A stretch of DNA of 64,000 bases from Cystobasidiopsis lactophilus. Its lineage: Eukaryota; Basidiomycota; Agaricostilbomycetes; Agaricostilbales; Chionosphaeraceae. Positions 58,121-64,000 of this stretch are shown here, piece by piece; the stretch's first letter is position 1; each line of letters opens with the position of its first letter. The stretch spans positions 2,739,883 to 2,803,882 of the forward strand of contig BCIO01000002.1 of NCBI GenBank assembly GCA_001599975.1, read 5' to 3'. Below the pieces are notes generated by a model that was given only the letters and a program-made list of their open reading frames with translations, was not told the DNA's origin and ran no database searches. The position numbers and the translations under genes are program-made.

Positions 58121-60233
58121 ATGGCAGTCGTGCGTCTTTTGATGCTCGGATCGTCTCTTGTTCTTTCTCTATTCCATTTATCGATGCTCTCTGGCTCTAC
58201 TGTGATCACATTCCTGGCGCTGGCCGCTTCCAGCAACGCACTTTCTTTACTCGTTCGTTCGCCTTTGCGGCCAATTCGGCGGACCTGACCGCTGAGTCGG
58301 TTCTCTCTTGTTGCACTCGTTCTAAGATCTTTGACCCTCTCAGAATCCCCTCGTTAGCGGAATCGTTAACACCGTCAACGGGACAGCGAATGCGGCAATC
58401 CTGTCGGCCGTGGACAACGGTCAATGCATCACGCCCCTCAGCGAGGTGCAGATCAATTATGTCTTCAACAAGCGTGGAGATGGTGCAAAAGTCTACCTCT
58501 GCCCTGGGTAAGCTTGACGAAATGCTATCTCTTCCCTCGGATTGCCGGCTCACATTGCTCTGCAGCATCAAGGTCTCCATCGGCAGCGCCATTTCGTTCA
58601 CCGCAGCCAATCAAGAGCTTGCCACTTTGGGATACCCCACTGATAGCTCGCGAGCTCTCATCATAGTCACCGGCCTCACCCAATCCAATGCCATCTCCGC
58701 CACCTGCGCCGGTTGTGATAACGTCGCCATCCGGAACGTCCAGGTGAACGGCAACCGGCCGGCCTTGGGACAGATCCCTCTTTTATCTTCGGGCCTGATC
58801 GAAATGGGCGGCAGCACCACCGGTCAGACTGTCGACAGCACCAAGCTGTACGACTGCCGAGGTTGGACGTGAGTCGCTGAAGGCGCGAGATCTCAGCTTC
58901 CAACCTGATATTGACCTTTGCGTGTACTCCAGATGCTTGCACATCGCTGAAGGCAACAATGACTGCACGCAAGCCATTGTGACCAACAACCAAGTCGGCC
59001 CTTGCGGCACCGCGCCTGGCAGTGGCACTCCGACCTTGTTCGCTGCTCTTATCGAACTGAAGAACTGGTTCGCCGCTGGTCTTTCCCTCAACGTCCGTCC
59101 TGGTACTTGGGTAGGCCGTCCCAAATGCACCTCGCCGCGCCTGTCTAGTGTCTGACATCCTATCTGCCAGGCTGACGGCATTTCTGTGGCCTGCCAAAAT
59201 TCCCTGATCAAGGGAAACACCATCACCGATGCGACTGAGTCAGTTTCTTTTGCTTTTGGTGAAGTCCCTAGCCTTAGACTAACGAATGCGACCAGCGGTG
59301 CCATCGTCCTCTTCGGCAGCCCTGGAACCGAAGTCACCGGCAACACTATCATCACTCAAAACTCGGACATGCTCGGTGGAATCAACCTTGTTGACCTATC
59401 GCCATTCGACGGCAACTACACTGGTGTCAAAGTGCACGACAATTCACTCTCGACTGTCGGGCCTGCTATCATGAAAACGGGCATCGCTGTCGGGTACGCC
59501 CCTTTGGAGGCTTTTTCTGTGCTTCAACTGACTAATTGATGCGCAGACCTCTCGTTTGGGGTGGTATGTCAAGTTCAAACGAGATCGGGTCCCCTGCTGA
59601 TGCATTTGCCGCGCAGACTATGTCATGAACAGCTCATCCTTTTTCACCTTCGGAGTGAGTATACCTCGAATTCTCTGCCGCACTAGCTGATGCGAGACAC
59701 ACCTCCAGGGTGCTATCAAGAACAACAAGTTCTCGAGCTCCGGAGCCGGCACTTTCGGTTTTGGCATGTCAGTTGCCCGCTTGAATTAGTTGCTGTATGG
59801 CACATCTCACACAGAGGTCATCAGTCCTATTGCCAGCGGCTACAAGTTCGCCGTGTCTGGAAATTCTTTCACCAACGCGGTCTTCGCCTCGTCCCAGACC
59901 TCCACCTGCTACGATGACACCCCTCCTTCCCAGGCGCTCGTGCGAAACCCTTGGGTCTCTGCTGCTACTGGGCTGCAAAGCGGTTACAACAGCACGTATG
60001 TAGTTTTTCACGGTGTGCTTGTAGGCCTGGTCTAAAGGTCCTATCTGCGCAGTTACAACTTTCAGTTCCTTCTTTGCGTTGACAGAGTGAGCCCGGCCAC
60101 CACAAAGAAGAAGACGTCGTCCCTTCTCGGAATGCGCCACCTCAAGCCCAAGAGGCAGATGCGCGGGCTGGGCGAGGTCGAGGCCGTCCTCGAAGCGCGC
60201 GAAGTTGACAAAGTCGACGAATCCGTCGCCTGA
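58121..60233 (+). CDS. Secreted right-handed beta-helix protein, copy A
   Basis: Eleven exons: 58121-58252, 58344-58507, 58566-58868, 58933-59110, 59171-59238, 59296-59493, 59547-59563, 59617-59654, 59709-59767, 59825-59995 and 60053-60233 (502 aa). A hydrophobic N-terminal signal leads into repeated short strands typical of parallel beta-helix (pectate-lyase-like) proteins: AIRNVQVNGNRPALGQIP; CLHIAEGNNDC; ADGISVACQNSLIKGNTITD; GAIVLFGSPGTEVTGNTII; and GAIKNNKFSSSGAGTFGFGI. Paired cysteines suggest an extracellular protein. Carbohydrate lyase activity is possible but no catalytic residues were identified. The C-terminus is basic (SPATTKKKTSS). A close paralogue follows 340 bp downstream. Confidence 0.8.
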
Positions 60234-60575
60234 ACGACTTGTATTCTTTGCCGAGCGTATCCCCCCTCCAAAACACGTTCTCTGTAGTGCTATGCGTTTG
60301 TATCACTGTGTGCTAGATGCAAGGCCGGACCGCGCCGCCCCGGTGGCGATTCGCACACTCGCGCTGTTTTCTCTTTTGCGGTCCCGACCGTCCTTTCGAT
60401 GCCTTTGCCTTGCCTACGAAAAGTCAGCTGCTTTTGTATACACGAGTCGTATGATGAGAAGCCCAGAGGACTGAAGCGGGCTTTTGTCGTTGGCCTTCCG
60501 CATACGGCAATTGCCTGCTAGCCATGTCCTCGCCTTTTCCCAATAAACTTTCTGTGCTCCTGCCATTCAGAGAAT
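60234..60575. other. Spacer between the two beta-helix genes
   Basis: 342 bp with no gene seen; presumed terminator of copy A and promoter of copy B. Confidence 0.4.
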
Positions 60576-62396
60576 ATGCTTTCCAGTATCTTCATCTTAT
60601 CAGCGCTCGCGTTGACTGCAGCAGACGCGGCGTTGGTCGGCGCCTTGCTGCCAACAAGCAAACTCGGTGCGGTCTTGGCCGCACCGTCTTCAGCGGCCAG
60701 TAAAATCAGCTCGGCGCTAGCTTCGCCCACTGCGGCCGCCAGCTCCATTCTATCGAGCCCTTCATCTTCCTGCCTCACGCCGTTGTCTGAAGCCCAGATC
60801 AACTTGGCCTTCCAGCAGGGCGGCGAGGGCACTGTCGTCTCGCTTTGTCCTGGCATCACCGTTCCTTTGCTTAACGCCATCACTTTCACCGCTCCTAATC
60901 AAGAGCTCTCTACCCAAGGTTACCCATCTGGCTCCAAGCGGGCCGTGCTGGCCGTTCTGGGTAAGACTACTGACCTGAAGCCAATCGCAGAATTTATATT
61001 GACTAACTGAACGTTCTACTGAACCCCGCAGGACCAAGCCAAAGCACTGCAATCGTTGCGTCCTGTGACACATGCTCCGGGGCCATCATCAAGAACCTTC
61101 AAGTCAACGGCAATCGCCCGCTTCTCGGACAAATCCCTCTGTACAGCGGCGCGCTTCTGGAGGTCGGTGGCGACAACGGCAGTGGAACCATTGTTGATTC
61201 AGTGAAGATCTACGAGGTGAGCTATTCTCGCACCTCGCTGTTTGTGGTGCTAAACCCGGGGGCAAGCCGAGAGGCTGGTCGTGCCTTCACCTGGCCGAAG
61301 GTGCTAACTGGGGCTGCTCAAATGTCACCATCAGCAACAACGACATTGGCCCCTGCGGTCAAGCGCCAAACAAGGCCAATCTCGTAAGTGGGCTTTCTTT
61401 CGTGCTGTAGTGGCAAGACGCGATATTGACTACTGTCGCTTAAGATCCCCGATTTGCTCGGCCTTCGCAGCTGGTTCTTCTTGAGCTCGGGCTCTTTGCC
61501 ACTGCGGCCGGGAACCTGGGCCGGCAAGTCTCTTCCTCCATGTCTTATAAACTATCTAAGCCTTCTTCGGATAGACGGTATTTCCGTGGCGTGCCAAAAG
61601 TCGGTGGTGGCGGACAACACCGTCACGGATGCGACCGACGGCGCCATTGTGCTCTTTGGCGCCCCTGGAACCGTCGTTTCGGGCAACCAGATTGTCACCG
61701 AAAACCGCGATCTGCTTGGCGGCATCAACATGGTCGATCTAGCACCTTTTGATGGAAACTACAAAGGAACCGTAGCAAAAGGCAATCAGTGAGTTGTGCA
61801 CCTATCTTAAATCAAGAATAGACCTCTGATTGGGCGAGATCATTGATCCACAGCTTGATCTCGAAAGGTCCCGCCATCCTCAAGACCGGTATCGCCGCCG
61901 GTGCTTTGGTTTGGGGCGACTTCAACATGAACTCAACGCAGTACTTCACTTCAGGCGGGACAATCATCAACAACCGCTTCTCGACCTCTGGCCAGGGCAC
62001 TATTGGCTTTGGCATTCCAGTCGCCAACGCCTTCGGTTTCACTATTAGGGGCAACAACTTTGACGGCGCTGTCTTCGCTGCCTCTCAAACCTCTTCCTGC
62101 TACCCAGAGGTCCCCCCAGCTCAAGCTCTCGTCCGGAACCCATACGTTTCCGAGGGCAGTTTCCAGTCGGGCTTCAACGCTGATTTCAATTTCCAGTTCC
62201 TCCTCGTGCGTTCGGTCCATGTCTCGTTTGAAAATAACCACAAAGCTAGTTTTAACCTCGAGCGTTGCAGTGTATTGACCGAGCGATCCCCAATACCAAC
62301 ATCCTCAACCGCAGAGGGCACAGTCCATCTGGCAAGGCGAAGAGGTCCCGCGGGGGTTTCGAGTTGCTGGAGCACGCTGGTCGTGTCGCCAAATAG
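60576..62396 (+). CDS. Secreted right-handed beta-helix protein, copy B
   Basis: Seven exons: 60576-60960, 61032-61216, 61267-61383, 61445-61523, 61575-61788, 61854-62205 and 62271-62396 (485 aa). The signal peptide (SSIFILSALALTAADA) is followed by a Ser/Ala-rich linker. The same repeat core as copy A then follows: IIKNLQVNGNRPLLGQIP; CLHLAEGANWGC; ADGISVACQKSVVADNTVTD; GAIVLFGAPGTVVSGNQIV; and IINNRFSTSGQGTIGFGIPV. The exon pattern differs from copy A, which has four more introns. The intron at 61524-61574 has a GC donor, is a multiple of three and lacks stops, so retention would still give a protein. Enzymatic role unknown. Confidence 0.8.
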
Positions 62397-62459
62397 AGTC
62401 TTGTGGCTAGATCAATTGTAATTCTTCGAAGAACTGTCGCGCTGAGCCTCGTGTGACGC

Positions 62460-63027
62460 CTAGCTTCCAACCGCAATGCCCAGGAGCAACACCTCCCCTG
62501 TTCTCCCCTTGCTCCTTGCCAGCCGTAGCACTTTACCCTGCGCCAAGTGCACCTCCGCCATTGCCCACTCCTCCAGATCTAACGCCTTCAAGCTGGCTTC
62601 CACTTTGGCTTTTCCAGCCGAAGCTGGAAGCTTGCTCAGTGAAGGGATGCCGACAGCCTTTGAAAAATCTGAGATGGAAGTTCAACATCTGGGCCATGAC
62701 AGAGAACCACGGACCTTGGGGGCAAAGCCGACCTGTAAGATGGAATCCGAGGGGTTCAAGAGAAGACAGTCCGCGCCTTCGTCGCCATCCGAATCTGGGG
62801 CTAAGATGGAGGCAATGCAGCTGTCTGTGGCGAGTGCTCTGATCTGACCCAACAGCTCTGAAAGCTCCTCGGGCAAAGGTGACTGGTTTCGCAGGGCGGC
62901 GGCGAAAGCAGCACCTCCTTTCGGCGACGCTTCCCTGGTGTGACAGCGCTTTAGTATTGGCCCCACAAACAACACTGAGGCCCATTACTGACAGAATGGA
63001 GGCAGTGAGCCCGGTGGCGTCAGACAT
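62460..63027 (-). CDS. Small helical protein, unknown function
   Basis: Three exons, 62989-63027, 62733-62948 and 62460-62630 (141 aa); introns of 40 and 102 nt keep frame. The sequence reads as a soluble helical protein: QSPLPEELSELLGQIRALAT; an acidic SDGDEGAD linker; then AKVEASLKALDLEEWAMAEV and HLAQGKVLRLARSKGR at the end. No domain recognised; the size suggests a small complex subunit. It diverges from the arrestin gene over about 200 bp. The continuous amphipathic C-terminal helices make real coding likely. Confidence 0.6.
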
Positions 63028-63225
63028 TCAGGCTTCGTCAATTTCGTCGCCGTCGCCCTGTCGACGTGCAGGACGAAGGGCGCAATCTCAGGCTTGAACC
63101 TGTTCCGCCACCCATCCACAACAATCCAAATCCACATACATTAAACAATCAACCTTTTGTTCCACAATCTCACCCTCAATTCAATCCCATCAACCGCCAC
63201 CACCTCATCCAATTTCCATCCATTG

Positions 63226-64000
63226 ATGTCCTCAGACGCCTTCAAGTTGCTGTTAGACTTGCCACCTTCCAGAGCATACTTTGCGGGCGATGTGGTTTCG
63301 GGTTCTGTGTCCATCAATCTGAAGGTGGCCCAGCAAGATGACGTCGAGCGTGTTTACATCAAGTTTCGAGGCGAGATCAGAACGTGAGCACAGTGGCCTT
63401 TGCTGGCTGTTCTGGGTTTGTTGACCCAGTGCGCACGTCCTTCAGCCTTTGCCGGCGTTCCAACGGCCAGAGCACCATGACATACTACGACAGCGAATCC
63501 ATTGCACGAGAGGATCTGGAGTTATGGCAGCAGGGCACAGCGTTCCCAGCTCCAGGACAGACGGACGACTTGGTCGTGCCCTTCAGCTTTCAGTTGCCGG
63601 CCAGTGCGCCTCCAACCTTTAGGACAAGCGGCTACCAATGCAAAGGCTTGACTTTGTACTACGTGGAAGTCATCGGGCAGCGCCCAGGCCTGCTCCAGTT
63701 CAAGAGAAGGACCAAGTCCATCCTCAACGTCTTGACGGAAGACCCTTCGGGCGCCATCTTGTCGCAACAACTGGCAGCTGGGCCGTACACGGGCAATTAT
63801 CTCCACCACCATGTTCAAGACTCGATGCGGAAAGGCTTTTGGGGAGACCACTCGCAAACAAGCATGACGCTCTTTCTTCCGGACCACCACGTTCTTCCTT
63901 TGCACCAGCCGATCCCGTTCAAGATCCTGTTCGAATCCACGACGAAGCTGCGCAAGGCGGGGGGCGACGATGGCGACGACAAAGTTTTTCCTTACCCGCC
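63226..64000 (+). CDS. Alpha-arrestin (arrestin N domain), partial
   Basis: Exon 1 is 63226-63383; exon 2 starts at 63446 and runs off the right edge. The N-terminal arrestin fold is visible: FKLLLDLPPSRAYFAGDVVS; SVSINLKVAQQDDVERVYIK with KFRGEIRT; an inserted loop (STMTYYDSE); FPAPGQTDDLVVPFSFQLPA; LTLYYVEVIGQRPG; and FLPDHHVLPLHQPIPFKILF. Fungal alpha-arrestins adapt Rsp5 ubiquitin ligase to plasma-membrane transporters through PPxY motifs in the C-terminal part, which lies outside the window. The start is the first ATG; residues then begin strand 1 directly. Confidence 0.88.

Noticed and set aside
62476-62847. 123-codon plus-strand frame
   Set aside because: Antisense to the minus-strand gene 62460-63027, whose three exons join in frame into amphipathic helices.

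Overview
The window is nuclear DNA of a fungus, most likely a basidiomycete. The genes are packed on both strands and are rich in introns, mostly 50-70 nt, with some much shorter. They include a kynurenine 3-monooxygenase, UDP-glucose 6-dehydrogenase, IRE1, Rud3/GRAB, Vps5, RMP1 and an alpha-arrestin. I support about 35 protein genes, two of them cut by the window edges. I saw no rRNA, CRISPR array or complete mobile element, and recognised no tRNA by eye.

Layout. 0-5.3 kb: a Pho-4 phosphate permease (runs off the left edge), kynurenine 3-monooxygenase and a coiled-coil protein. 5.4-16 kb: UDP-glucose dehydrogenase with 18- and 9-nt exons, two single-pass proteins with PPxY-type tails, an alpha/beta hydrolase, the mitochondrial MAM33/p32 protein, proteasome subunit RPN3 and a basic coiled-coil protein. 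16-18.4 kb: a gene-poor stretch with TTCGA-rich inverted repeats, a possible retroelement fossil and three ambiguous bases. 18.4-27.3 kb: a small hypothetical gene, the DEAD-box decapping activator DHH1, an EDC1/PNRC-like decapping coactivator directly downstream on the same strand, and HSP90. 28-34.5 kb: an unrecognised gene converging on a small predicted mitochondrial membrane protein, two tandem TMEM97/EXPERA-type genes, and Rud3. 34.8-41.1 kb: an unrecognised charged protein, an RMP1-like RNase MRP subunit, a DUF924 protein, a possible zinc-finger protein and an mL45/MBA1-like mitochondrial protein. 41.3-49.9 kb: a small secreted beta-sandwich protein, the retromer sorting nexin VPS5, IRE1 and a membrane-anchored histidine phosphatase. 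49.9-51.9 kb: no supported gene. 51.9-57.6 kb: a PHD-finger/AT-hook protein, a CECR5/HDHD5-like HAD protein and a metallo-beta-lactamase-fold hydrolase. 58-62.4 kb: two tandem secreted beta-helix proteins. 62.4-64 kb: a small unrecognised gene and an alpha-arrestin (runs off the right edge).

The genes are mostly unrelated housekeeping functions. Local groupings worth noting are DHH1 beside its presumed partner in mRNA decapping, two secretory or Golgi genes near 30-34 kb, and two recent tandem duplications. The strongest general signal is splicing architecture. Several conserved proteins can only be read through exons of 4-20 nt, at least four introns look GC-AG, and three candidate introns are only 23-31 nt long. 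Exon models were built by hand from reading frame, splice-site dinucleotides and remembered family motifs; no search was run. In most of the recognised genes the exon lengths sum to an exact multiple of three.
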